From NCBI RefSeq assembly GCF_963678635.1, contig NC_087069.1:35195959-35259958 (forward strand): a DNA stretch of 64,000 nt, written 5' to 3'. Of this stretch, positions 46,301-57,364 are shown piece after piece. A program made the translations under genes and the position numbers. The notes beneath the pieces were generated by a model. It did not search any database. It was given only the letters and a program-made list of their open reading frames with translations, and was not told the DNA's origin. This DNA is from Symsagittifera roscoffensis. Lineage: Eukaryota > Xenacoelomorpha > Acoela > Convolutidae. How positions within the stretch are numbered: the stretch's first letter is position 1; every line of letters begins with the position of its first letter.

Positions 46301-48400
46301 TTAATTCTTATTTGCTACTTGAGGAATCACTTTGGTGATAATTTGATTCAATTGATATTTGTATTCATGTTCTATTTTAGGCATATTAGTTATGATTGTG
46401 TTTCCTGTATTGCATTGGTGATCAGTGCTTTCACAGTGTGTGTGGTTCAATTTTTTGTTCTCAAAACCTGGAGGGTCTGCGCTGGCTTCGTCTGTAGATT
46501 GTACATGGTCAAATTGTCTTTGGTGTTTTGGTGTTTTACTTCTGTAGTTTTGATCTTGTTTATTTGCGTATTGATAACATTTTCTTGATTTACTTTGATA
46601 GTTGTTGTTTTGATTTCTAGAATTACAACTGGATCTTTTCTTAATAGTCATTTTGATATGATCTTTCGCTAGAATAGTTTTGTGGTCTATTAATTGAGTG
46701 ATTTCGACTTCGATTGTTTGACGAGTTTCTTGAACGGTCATTGGAACAGTAAAATATGAACAGTTTCTAATAAAAATTGAGTAATCATTTCAATTTGAGC
46801 TTGATCTAGAGTAAATATTTTGTTACTGAGTGCTTTGACTATTTGCTCGGCTTTATCTATTTTGTGAATACTTTTGTGAATTTTTTCAATCTGGTGATTT
46901 TTCACGAAAAATATTTGAGGAGGAGTGTGATCTGTTATTAGTATATCTATTTGGAACTGGTTTTCCTGAGCTATTATCTCTTTGAATATTTTTGTTCGGT
47001 CAACTCTGATCTTTTTTCATGTATTGATAAGAAGATTTGTTCGGTATTTTATGATTTGGTGGTCTATTTAAATTGTCTCGTTGTTTTGTGTGCACTCAGC
47101 GATGCTATGTCCAAATTGTTGTCAATATTTAGACCAATTTTTCTTTGGATTTTGTGGTTGTGTTTTTTTTAGGCTCGGCCTGATTTTGTCTTTGGAAAAA
47201 ATTCCATGTGGTGTCGTGGTTGTTGAGGATTCATATAAGATTCAAAAACATCCGGCTGGAATACATCACCTGCTTGATAAATATCTTTCCAGTGGTTGTT
47301 TTGATGGTTATTATTATATTAGTGTTAGTTTCGATGACAGCAAGCTTCATCTTCAGAATAGTACGGTTGGTTTCATGTGAACTGCCTGATAGTTGGGTTT
47401 TACTTTGTTAAAAAAGGAATAATTTTCAGAACGGTCTGTCGGGGTTTTTCTTTCATCATTTAATTTTTTTGACTGAGATTTTGGTTTTAGTATTTCTGAA
47501 GTATAATTTTTTTTTTGATGTTAACTTTGTGTTTGAGAAATTGGTTTTGCTATTTGATTGCTAATATAGCTATTCGAGAAAAGACCATAGTTATGATTAG
47601 CAAAGTTACTGGCATTTGCGTGTTTTTGTTCATTTGAGTGTCGTTTTTTGGTTTTTCGTCAATGTGTTTGATAATCCAAGTGCGAGTTTTAGGGATAAGA
47701 GATGAATTAACTGTTAACTGTAATGTTGTTTGTGGGAAGGTAGTGTTTTTTGTTATGCAGCGTTGTAAGTGTTGAATGAATAGGGGAAATATTTTGTGGT
47801 GTTGTATTAGGTGGTGTTTCAAGTATTTATTCAATTACAATTGATGGAGTTTGGATGTCTTGTTTTTATAAGTTTCTAGTTCCGTTAAGGGTTTCTTGTG
47901 TATTTATTAACGATGAATTTAGGCTAATGTTACTTGTTCTATCATTAAATTTCGTCTTATAACCTCAAGATGTGGTGTCAGTTGTGAGTGTAGTTACTCC
48001 TAAATAATCCCTCTGAACAGAATTACTGGCAATTGCTGCACTTGAAATATCATTTGAGATGTTAAAAAATAGTGTTTGGGTCCCATACATATTTTTTTTC
48101 AGCTGCTAATATTGGTTCATCGCCCAAAGTTTGTGGTGGGAAATTTTTTCTTGCTTCTGAGATTAAGTCTAAATTATGTTGAAAAGAATCTATATTGATT
48201 CATGCTAGGATTTTTAGTAGATCTTTTTTATAATCTGTGATTTTCCATTATCAGTGAGTGTTTCCCGAATCAACTCTAGAAATTGCGAGGAAAGATTTAT
48301 TTCTCGTCTTACTATTGCGTGTCGAAATGTTTGCGAAGAAGATACAAAAAACGTGTCATTTATTCAAAAAAGAAACATAGCAACAAATATGGAATAAACG
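46301..48400 (-). pseudogene. gag: gag of element 4
   Basis: At about 48350-48240 the minus strand reads REINLSSQFLELIRETLTDN, a helical Gag-like stretch, and after several breaks 48060-47960 gives SNDISSAAIASNSVQRDYLG. At 46301-46741 is a 146-codon ORF rich in Asn, Gln, Lys and His (for example RNQNNNYQSKSRKCYQYANK), typical of an RNA-binding Gag C-terminus but lacking an intact CCHC knuckle. The ORF at 47550-47834 is between them. Identification rests on position before protease and composition, so it is moderate. Confidence 0.5.
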
Positions 48401-51034
48401 TTGTTTCTGAAAATTAATTTTGCTCTTGGTTGTATAATTCCATAGTGATCTAAGACTTGTCTTTTGGTTTTTACTGGAGGAATTTTTTGTTTACATGGGC
48501 TATTTTTCTTTTCGAACAAATCTGCAATTAGATTATGGCCAAGTTGTACTTGTCTTCTAGCGGAAACGTTTTTTGGTGGTTGACGGAGGGAAGTATAGAA
48601 TTATCATCAAAATTTTCATCGTATTGAAACAGTTTTCTTGTGGAATTAGTTTATTTTGTAAGTTTCAATATGAACTATTGATCGATTCCAAATATAGAGT
48701 CTTACTATTTTGCAAAGGTACAAATTGTTTATTCTGCGTTTACGTCTTTTAGATGACGCTGTTGTGGATTCTGATACAGCAAAAAATTCTTAGCGGTTTA
48801 TTGGAACCAATTAAATCTCGAGAATTATGAGTGTCTTGTGTTTTGGTCGAGTCAGATTCCGAAACTGCGATTCTTGGTCTAGAAAGATTTTTCGAACAAA
48901 ATGTTTTTGTTTTGTGATTTCTGCATTTTTCTTGTTTGATTTTTTTGATCTTGTGTGTTCTATTTTTGTTTATGTGGTGTAATTACAAAATATCAAGTTA
49001 AGTTGTTAACGAAATAATTGTGGATAATTATTGTTTGTTTGTTTCCCAGAATAGTTCGATTGTTAGGATTATGCTTGCAAAATTAGGCGGTTAGGTTTTC
49101 ATATTTCCAAAACTGTTAGTTTTTACGGTTTTTTTAAGTTATCTCAATTGTGTGGCTTAGATTGTCAAGTGTAGACGGGTTGGAGAAAAATTATATCATT
49201 TCGTGAGAATGATATTATAATTTCTCGTTGATTAGGTTTCGTTTAAAAAAAAAACAAACTTAATTTTACTTAGGGTTTTAATTTGTCATCAAGGGTTGGA
49301 AAACAGTAAATCAATCCAAAATGTTCAAATATAATTAGAATACGAATAAACCGTTAGATATTAATTTAACTTTTACTATTTTTGAATGTGTTTAAGAGTT
49401 TGTCAATTACGAGAAGGAGCTCAGATGAAGGTTGAGTAGCCGAAGTTCTTCACTATTTATTTTTTTTAAAAATGGTTAGTAAATTAAAAACTTCTATTTT
49501 TATTAGGTCATTGATAAGGGTGGGAGAGTTAATCGCGTTTGAGATCGTTAGACACTTTTTCAAGAAGTGTCGAGAACAAGTTTTTCTAATTGGTCCATGG
49601 AAAGCCTTGATGATCATTTATTTTGAAACAAATTAGGTTTTGAAATTAGGTTATTAATTAACAAATCATTGAGTAGCCTTGATGATCTAATTTTTTCTAA
49701 AGAAATATGAAAATGTCACAAAACAAGGATAAGACTTCACAACTTTACAAATTTAGAGGGTAAAATTTGAGACTAGAAAAAGGTTATAATTTTGAGAAAT
49801 ATTTGGTTTAGAAGTTAAAGTTTTAAAGGATATTAAATTTTAGGGTGAATATGGTTATGTTTTAGATGAACAAACAAGGTTACAAGCAATCCGTGAAAAG
49901 ATGATCTTGTAAGTCATTTGAAAACAAGAAACTCTTATAAATTTAATTTAAATAAGTTTAAATTGATTTATTAACTGAACTTTGTATTTTTTTATCCAAT
50001 TAAGTTTTGAATTTAGGAAAATTTTTAAAATTACTGCAGATTTGTTTGAAACAAACGACCTTTCTATCTTTTTATCAGTTGCTATTATTTTATATGTTAT
50101 GGTTATACATCGTTGAGAGTTATATGCATTGGAACCGAATCTTACTGCTCCAAGGAAAACAATTCACTCTAGTGATTGAAAATGTACTGCATTGAAAATC
50201 TTGTGGAGAAGTAGTCGTTGCTGTCTGCATTTTCTTTTCACGATATAGAGGCTCGTTCTGTTATTGGGGTTTTGATCTGATGTGAGCTTGAATACTCATT
50301 GGTTTTGCTTAGACTTATTGAGACATGGAAGGAAGTTTTCACTATTTTTTAAAGTTTTTGTAATATGTGTTTGCGTCTTCGATATTTTGTCTACTTTGAG
50401 TTTGCTAAACCTAAGTTTGTTGAGGTCATTGTTCGATAATCTTGTTTGCACCAGATTTGTTTATGTCCGGGGTGGCTCACTCATAAAGTAATTGCAGATA
50501 AAAAACTACGTCTGTACGTCACGCTTTCTTGTTTTCAGACGGATAGATTAGTGCAACTTCTTACTCTAATACCGATCTTGTTCTAACACTTTTATCTTCT
50601 TGTCTCAAAAAGTAAAACAAAACTGGGTATTTGCGATATAAGATATCAGAAACTGTTCTGGAGAAGAGCGACTGTATACTGAGTTATAATTTTTCTGTTC
50701 TGCTGCTGGAACTATGATTAATCTCAGCTATACAATTTATAGTATGTTTCATTTAAAGATAAGGATTGGTTTATTAGAAAACATTTAAGGAGACAGTTTC
50801 ATCCAGTTGGATATAAACACTAGTTTTAAACTGGTTTCACTTCAAAAAAGAATTTTATTAACAAAAATCGCAGACTCTCGAAAGAAAAAAAATCTGAAAA
50901 GAATAGCAACTGTGGTATGAAAAACATATTCTCTAAACACACGCAATTACAAAAAAAAGGATGAAAAATTCTTACATTGACTTCCATTATAAAATCCAAC
51001 ACATCCATCAAAAATCCCGAACCAGACTTTTAGA
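48401..51034. other. AT-rich stretch up to the second gap
   Basis: The plus strand remains T/G-rich to about 50 kb, so the lost 5' end and LTR of element 4 may lie here, but no LTR or primer-binding site was recognised. AGCCTTGATGATC occurs at 49603 and 49675. Confidence 0.4.
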
Positions 51035-51234
51035 NNNNNNNNNNNNNNNNNNNNNNNNNNNNNNNNNNNNNNNNNNNNNNNNNNNNNNNNNNNNNNNNNN
51101 NNNNNNNNNNNNNNNNNNNNNNNNNNNNNNNNNNNNNNNNNNNNNNNNNNNNNNNNNNNNNNNNNNNNNNNNNNNNNNNNNNNNNNNNNNNNNNNNNNNN
51201 NNNNNNNNNNNNNNNNNNNNNNNNNNNNNNNNNN
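51035..51234. other. assembly gap of 200 N
   Basis: Exactly 200 N, nominal length. Confidence 1.
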
Positions 51235-51564
51235 CAACCACAAGTCAAAACAAATTCCTAAAATAAAAAAATAATAATTATTATTATAAAACCTAATTAA
51301 GGTTGGTTTCGAGAAGACTCCTTGTTTTCGAACATCATTATCTCTTTTCTTGTCTTCAAACTCATCTCAGTTTGTGGTTGTGTGCGGGATGATTAAAAAA
51401 TGCTGTTTGGAGCAATTTCAAATTACAGCATGGGAGCACTCTAATACGTGCACGTGTGAATTGACACTTGCACTCGTAAGGGACAAGACTTAAACGTTTG
51501 GCGGCATGTAAATTGGTGGGCGCAAGCTTAATGGGACAGATGTGGGCCAGGTTTTTATTATAGT

Positions 51565-52620
51565 TTATGATCTTTTACAATTTGGCTTCAACCGATTCAC
51601 AATTGTCGAATAAAATGCATCACTGGGTTCATCATAAAGTTTGATTCTGCCAATGAGGACACGAAGACGATTCCAAAGTTTTGTCGAAAAAATTCTGGTT
51701 TTGAAAAGTCTATTTTCTAAGAATTTTAATTTATTGTCAAGCGTTGTGCATAGTTGATCATGTTCGTGTTGTTTCAACAGCTCTTTCTAACTTTCTAGTT
51801 TAGATCTTCCCTTTCAAGGGGCGGGGAAACTTCTGAAAAGAAAGACGGGTTGTAAGGTTTAAACTGAGATTACGTGTAGGGCATTAGAAAAATCACAATG
51901 GGCTATCATAATGGTAAAAAAAAAGGTAGTAACAAGTAAAAAAAAAAGCTCTGAGCTGTTTTCCAACTGCGTATGTAGTCGATTTTTGTGAGACAGAGCT
52001 TTATCAAAAACATGCTGACAGTAACACTCAAAATTGTAGTAGCCCTCCACAACTTCAATTTATGCTCGGATAGATTGATGCAGAGAATGGGAGGCAGCAG
52101 AGAATGTCATTTTAAAAATCGACTTCACTTCTGTCACAAAATGAGGTCCCATGCGCACGTGTTGAGCTCCTTGTTCTCATTTCGAACCGAAGAATCAGCT
52201 GGCCCGAACTCGATCCCAAAGGCTCTTCGCATTACATCTTTATCTGATAAAACAACGTCCAAAGTTAGTTTGCCTCGCTTACCAATTGATTTTATGGAAA
52301 CCAAGTTTTCAGCAAACTGAATCCGAAATATACCAGATTCCCACCTCCAGGGGTTTCATCGTACCGAAATATCAACAATGGGATTAATTTGTTTGGACAA
52401 AGTGAGACGAATAAAGCAAGAGTGTTGAAACGACGATTTTTGATTTTATATGCAAAGAACTGTTTTTTTTCGACAGTCAAGTGGAAAACCATGGATAAAC
52501 TACCCGGACTCTCAGGTTGAACTGATTCCAACAAGTTAACTGATACCGTCAGCCGAACTATGGATTTTAACTCCCGAAGCGAGCACAATGCGGTATTCTC
52601 TGTATAGTCAAAGAAGAAAG
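51565..52620 (-). pseudogene. unidentified coding-like region on the minus strand
   Basis: Three minus-strand segments in order: 52588-52292 (MCSLRELKSIVRLTVSVNLL, SLSMVFHLTVEKKQFFAYKI and FRYDETPGGGNLVYFGFSLL), then about 52310-52140 in another frame (VSIKSIGKRGKLTLDVVLSD, AFGIEFGPADSSVRNENKEL), and 51777-51565 (KLKFLENRLFKTRIFSTKLW, RVLIGRIKLYDEPSDAFYST). They look like parts of one protein with frame changes or introns. No domain recognised. Upstream and downstream nothing links it to a pathway. Confidence 0.35.
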
Positions 52621-53318
52621 ACGCTCACAGCGCTCCTCACGAAAAATCACCACTGAATACAAGATCCCATTCAAGACCAGAACTCAAGATAGAGTGATTT
52701 TGGGTTATCAACTAAAAATGAAGAAAACAAAACTAAAAATCAAATTTTGAAAAATTATGTTTTTTTTCTTAGCAACAGGAAGTGAAATCAACATTGTACG
52801 AACCAGGACTCATTGCATTGTTACTTTCCACTCGTATCTGCACATCACGAAGAAGAATTGACATTGGTCCCCTTGCACTACTCCACAGTTGTTTGACCCA
52901 CCGCGGTTTTTTGAAATGGTGGGCACTACTGGAGATGTATGCGTTGCATGACTGATTGATTCTGCAAGTTTGTCAAGAGTTGTGAGTTCCTTTTCACGGG
53001 CTCAATATAACGTTACAAATGTAAAAACACGAAAGTTTGTTGCGGCAATCAATAAGATCAACATCTTCTAGAAGACCTGAAAGACGGCTGACGTTTTACG
53101 AAAGGAAACGACACAGCAAAGTGAGCACTAAAAATGTGTAGTTGATGGAAAATAAACAGTTTTCAATCTCTTGTTCAGACAAAACATTTTCCCGCACTTC
53201 GACGTCATTTTCATTTGTCATCGTTTTCATCACCTTCATCATTTTCGGAGGGCAGCGATTTCGATACTCCACTTGCACCCAATTCTTTCGCCATTACTCT
53301 GTTCATTTAGTAATGTCC
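52621..53318. other. intergenic, nothing recognised
   Basis: No supported gene. Short ORFs on both strands at 53096-53366 partly overlap the LTR below. Confidence 0.45.
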
Positions 53319-53323
53319 ATTGC
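53319..53323. other. target-site duplication, left
   Basis: ATTGC, matching 59857-59861. Confidence 0.85.
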
Positions 53324-53536
53324 TAAAAAAGAATTAAGATGTACCACTGGTAACTATTGTATCTAACTAAAGTTAAAAAGAGAATAAAAGTATTGGTTGA
53401 ATTAAAACCGACTGTAGTCTAAAAGAGCAACTAGTGACTCGAAGTCCACTGGACTTCGTAGAGTTAACATTGACTGGTACGTAATTAGGTAATAGAGGTC
53501 AAGGTTATAACATACTAAAAATACTGAATCACAACA
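53324..53536 (-). repeat. 3' LTR of element 2
   Basis: Identical to the 5' LTR except at 53327. It should supply the polyadenylation site. The outer end abuts the target duplication at 53319-53323. Confidence 0.95.
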
Positions 53537-53547
53537 TTCCCCAATGC
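53537..53547 (-). other. polypurine tract of element 2
   Basis: The minus strand reads ATTGGGGAA immediately before TGTTGTG of the 3' LTR, the expected place for plus-strand priming. Confidence 0.8.
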
Positions 53548-53908
53548 ACAAAAATTAATATCTGCCCGCTCAACGATGTAGCCAATATCACACATATACT
53601 CCATCTCCCCTCGCTCCACCAGGGCCAAAGAAGAAACAAAACGTAACCGCATTTAGCACCAATGGATTTTTACAGAGAGTACAAGTTACAATGGAGGTAA
53701 TTATATGGTAATATATACATGCTACTTACAGGTTTACACAGATATCAACACTGAATGTACAAAATGATATGTACAATTGGGGTTTTGTGGCATTTGTACA
53801 ATTAAAGAAAACTAACTAACTCACTAACTAGGTAAATACTAAAAAAAGTTCTGGGTATCCAATGGATAAACGCTAAATCAAATACGTAACATGTCATGTT
53901 ACCACAGT
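53548..53908. other. 3' untranslated region of element 2
   Basis: Between the pol stop and the polypurine tract. AT-rich, no ORF; no envelope gene. Confidence 0.6.
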
Positions 53909-56900
53909 TTAAAAGTTTTCTGAGTTTGAGACCGTAGAGTTGTATCTAGTATGGAAATTATCTGCTTCTATTCTTACATCAGTATCGATGCCCGAGGATA
54001 TGTCACTAACGTTGTCATCCTGAGTATTACTGGTAACTTCTACCAATGGTGACGATACCCATGCGGTCCTTGTCGCCTGAAAGGAAGGTGTTGAGAGTTC
54101 GTCTTGAGTGGTTTCAGCAACCAAAATCGTATGACGTGGGATCTCGTCAATGGGTGTAAGATAATCCGAGGGGGACGTCGTACAGAATGAAGGAATTTGT
54201 TTCGGGCTCTTTGCACCGGAAAACGTAATAAGTGGTTCGTCATCGGAGTCTACTGCACTAATGGTCTCCGTACCGAGCGTCACTTGGTCTATAAACCGTC
54301 TCTCGCCATAGAATTTTGGGGGGCCTGGGTTTCTTCTTACACGATGTTTTGAAGATATCGGGGTTTTTGGTGTCTCCACTGTCTTCTCCGGAGAGCTATC
54401 CACTCGAATTGGGTCGTCGCTTGTGCCCGTTGGTATATTGAATGTTTTCTCAGTGTTTGTCTGGCTTTGTATGGTACTCCTTGGTTGATCTAATTTACTA
54501 TGGAGGTTAACAGTTGGTGTATTATATACAATTTCCGTTTCCGTACCCAAGTAGTCGTCAATGACTTTATCCCAAAGGTCTAACGTTAACGACGAATCTA
54601 GATTATTATAGTCGAATTTTGAACCTTTCGAGGTCGTGAAGAATGATCTCCTCTTTTTGCTTGAATTTCCACCCGTTGGTGTGAAGGTCATCGAAGGGCC
54701 TCCTATATTTGAGTCTCGTCTCTTGAAAGGGGAGTTTCTTTTTCGCTTGCCTGCTAAATCATTACTATTAATTAGCGCTTTCGGTCTTGCCGTGAAGGTC
54801 TTAGGAGCTGCCGGTTGGGTTTTGTTAAAAGCTAAGTCCGATTTTCTTATCACATGTCCGTTATCTAATGTGACCGTATGTTTCGTGTCTGACAAAGGTT
54901 TACTCCCCAAAGGTTTAAAATAAGGTTCTCCTTCCCTCCTGTTAACTGTTTTCCTAAACCAGTTACCTCCATGGCTGAAGGGATTCGACAGTGGGGCTCG
55001 CTGAAGATTTCTATCTATTTTGTCAGCGGGGTCGCTCTCATAGCCTCTTTCCTCAATTGTTCTTTCTTCCAGGTAGCCATCTTCGAACGCGTCATCAGCC
55101 CCCCAGTCTTGTGCTCTGTCCTTCGATATGATTGATTTCCCCTTATCTAAACTAATTGCGTGAGAGACCAAAGATTTCCAGAACGTATTGGGAGATCTAT
55201 TAAAATGTTTTGAGAAAGGAGAGCATCCAATGGATGATTGTTTCGTCGAGCGTATGTTCCAAATAATTTTATCAATAGCCGTATTTAAGTATGGTTTTGG
55301 ATCGTTGAACGACATTGCCAGAAGCTTAGCTTTGACCGTGTAAATGAGTCTTTCTACTACTCCATTGGATCTATGATCGCCAACCGTACATAGAATTAGA
55401 TTAATGTTGTTCTTCTCACAGAAGTTTCTAAAATCAAACGAAGTAAAACATGACCCATGGTCGGCTCTAATGGACTTTGGAAATCCGTGAAGATGGCAGT
55501 AATCTGTCATGAAGGTTAAAATTGAAGAAGTCGAAGTGTTGTTTACTACCTTCGCCGACGGAAACTTTGAAAAGCGGTCAATGCATAACAAAAGATATTT
55601 TGCGTTACCCCAGCTCTTGTCCAATGGGCCGGCAAAGTCTAAATCTACTTCTTCATTTGGTTCGGTCAGGTTCGGTAATTTCTCAGTCTTGTTCGTCCCT
55701 AGTAACACTTTTATGTTCTTACCGGCCATTATGCACTGAGTGCAATTCTTTCCATGAGGGTATATCTCTCTGTATAAATGTGGCCACCAAATGTTTTCTG
55801 CCAAGGCTTTCATCCCAAACTGCCCTGGATGAGTCTCGTGAAGGAGTGACAGGAAAGGTGATCGTAATGCAGCCGGCACTATCAGTTTGTTATCGTTGAA
55901 TAACAGCCCTTCTTTCACATGTATATCCCTCTGGAAGTTCTTTGAATAGGCTCCGAATTTGTCCAATGGTTTGCCTTTGTGTAACGCCTTCTTTACTTCT
56001 TTGAGGATTTTGTTTTCGTCCGTCATGAGTTTAATCAGCTTATTCGAACAATGATCTGATAGTGATAACGGGTTGTCTGGCAATCTGAGATCTCCCTTGT
56101 ATTTGGCCAACAGTTTTTTGTGTATGTCTGACATTATGTCGTTATTAAAATTCAAGAAGATTCCTTTCTTTTCTGCCCTGAGGGAAATTTTTAACACGTT
56201 GACCGATGTAATAAATTCTTGTAATTGTTTTTCTTGGTCTGAATTTAATGACTGATTGATTAATAATACTGATTGGGCAAGAAAAAATAAAAAAGTTTTG
56301 TCTGATAGGTAAAAATAATTGAAATCAAATTTTGATAAGTTTAAAGGAACACAACCGCTTGTGCAAGACTCTGAACGCGAGTGATTGGAATTACAAATTC
56401 TGATAGTGTCGTTTACGTAATTCAAAATATTCGAGAAGAACGACCGTTGGATGCTTTGTGATAAATCTTTCTTTCCACCCATTGGATTATTAAAATACAA
56501 GTTACTAATCGTATTTACATCCAATGGATAATACATTTCGTTCTTTTTACAATTATTCTTTTTACAATCGTTATTTACAGAGAGGTTTTCTACAATCTTT
56601 TGTACTGTCGCCACTAAAAATTCGCTATCGTAGTGTGATGTAGGGAGTGCTTTACCTGAAGGTAGTCTCGACAATAAATCTGTAAATCCCATTTCTTTTC
56701 CTGGAATGTGCTTGATCTTAAAATTAAATGGTAACAGTCGATTTACCCAACGGGTTAATCTGCTATGCATAGTTTTGTTGCTCTGGTTTGCATTTAATGC
56801 TGATAATAATGCCTTATGGTCCGTCACAATTTCAAATTCGGCACCATACAAGTAATTTTTAAAATGTTCTGTAGCCCAGACTACTCCCAACAATTCAAGT

Positions 56901-57364
56901 TCATTTGTAGAATATTTACTTTCGTGGTTGTTCAAAAATCGGGAGGCGAATGCTATTGTTACCCAATTTTCTCCATCCCATTGTTCTAGGGTAGCTCCTA
57001 AGCCGTTATGGGAAGCGTCTGTCTTTAGTCTTGACATCCTTTTTATGTCGAAGTGGTTGTTCTCTGTTATCTTCACTATCTGTTGTTTTAGTTCTTCAAA
57101 TGCTTTAGTATGTTCGTCATTCCATTGGTAGACTGATTTCTTTACAAGAAGTCGTCGTAGGGGGGAACTTAGGGTGGACAAATTCGGGACGAATTTCATA
57201 TATTGATTGATCGATCCAAAGAAAGACCTAAGTTCAGATATGTTTTTGGGGTTTGGTAGGTTTTTAATCGAATCTGACTTTCCCACCAATGGTTTCACGC
57301 CCGATTTTGATATCTTGAAACCTAGCCACTCTATTTTTTTTTGGAAGAATGCACATTTCTCCAT
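53909..57364 (-). CDS. pol: RT thumb, RNase H, integrase and long C-terminal tail of element 2
   Basis: 1151 codons. Residues 1-100 are the RT thumb and connection (CAFFQKKIEWLGFKIS; SFFGSINQYMKFVPNL). RNase H runs 110-230 with D116, E157 and D182 (TDHKALL). Integrase: zinc-binding H509/H512/C541/C544, catalytic D576, D635 and E671, i.e. a 35-residue D-E spacing. After ~760 there is a ~390-residue tail, Ser/Thr/Pro-rich, with short motifs also found in element 3: TVTLDNGHVIRKSDLA (~830), LDLWDKVIDDY (~930), DDPIRVDSSPE (~984), GPPKFYGERRFID (1014-1026), SPSDYLTPIDEIP (~1064), ILVAETT (1080-1086) and SSGIDTDVR (~1123). No chromodomain seen. All catalytic residues are intact. Confidence 0.95.
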   Translation of the reverse strand: MEKCAFFQKKIEWLGFKISKSGVKPLVGKSDSIKNLPNPKNISELRSFFGSINQYMKFVPNLSTLSSPLRRLLVKKSVYQWNDEHTKAFEELKQQIVKITENNHFDIKRMSRLKTDASHNGLGATLEQWDGENWVTIAFASRFLNNHESKYSTNELELLGVVWATEHFKNYLYGAEFEIVTDHKALLSALNANQSNKTMHSRLTRWVNRLLPFNFKIKHIPGKEMGFTDLLSRLPSGKALPTSHYDSEFLVATVQKIVENLSVNNDCKKNNCKKNEMYYPLDVNTISNLYFNNPMGGKKDLSQSIQRSFFSNILNYVNDTIRICNSNHSRSESCTSGCVPLNLSKFDFNYFYLSDKTFLFFLAQSVLLINQSLNSDQEKQLQEFITSVNVLKISLRAEKKGIFLNFNNDIMSDIHKKLLAKYKGDLRLPDNPLSLSDHCSNKLIKLMTDENKILKEVKKALHKGKPLDKFGAYSKNFQRDIHVKEGLLFNDNKLIVPAALRSPFLSLLHETHPGQFGMKALAENIWWPHLYREIYPHGKNCTQCIMAGKNIKVLLGTNKTEKLPNLTEPNEEVDLDFAGPLDKSWGNAKYLLLCIDRFSKFPSAKVVNNTSTSSILTFMTDYCHLHGFPKSIRADHGSCFTSFDFRNFCEKNNINLILCTVGDHRSNGVVERLIYTVKAKLLAMSFNDPKPYLNTAIDKIIWNIRSTKQSSIGCSPFSKHFNRSPNTFWKSLVSHAISLDKGKSIISKDRAQDWGADDAFEDGYLEERTIEERGYESDPADKIDRNLQRAPLSNPFSHGGNWFRKTVNRREGEPYFKPLGSKPLSDTKHTVTLDNGHVIRKSDLAFNKTQPAAPKTFTARPKALINSNDLAGKRKRNSPFKRRDSNIGGPSMTFTPTGGNSSKKRRSFFTTSKGSKFDYNNLDSSLTLDLWDKVIDDYLGTETEIVYNTPTVNLHSKLDQPRSTIQSQTNTEKTFNIPTGTSDDPIRVDSSPEKTVETPKTPISSKHRVRRNPGPPKFYGERRFIDQVTLGTETISAVDSDDEPLITFSGAKSPKQIPSFCTTSPSDYLTPIDEIPRHTILVAETTQDELSTPSFQATRTAWVSSPLVEVTSNTQDDNVSDISSGIDTDVRIEADNFHTRYNSTVSNSENF

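Larger units (their letters stand above)
34252..48400 (-). mobile_element. large decayed Ty3/gypsy-type element with env-like region (element 4)
   Basis: Read on the minus strand the order is gag (48.4-46.3 kb), retropepsin (46.1 kb), RT and RNase H (45.3-43.9 kb), integrase (43.1-42.4 kb), then about 7 kb of post-integrase sequence with hydrophobic segments. The plus strand is strikingly T/G-rich over the whole span, so the coding strand is A/C-rich, which ties the parts together. Stops and frameshifts are frequent. No LTRs identified. Not closely related to elements 1-3: its protease is IDSGAESNII and its RNase H has the FTDHKPIVFLF pattern. Tandem duplications inflate its length. Confidence 0.7.

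Noticed and set aside
50947-51266. ORFs crossing the second gap
   Set aside because: They consist mostly of unknown residues over N.
54636-54923. Plus-strand ORFs inside the retroelement pol genes
   Set aside because: Antisense shadows of well-supported pol reading frames.
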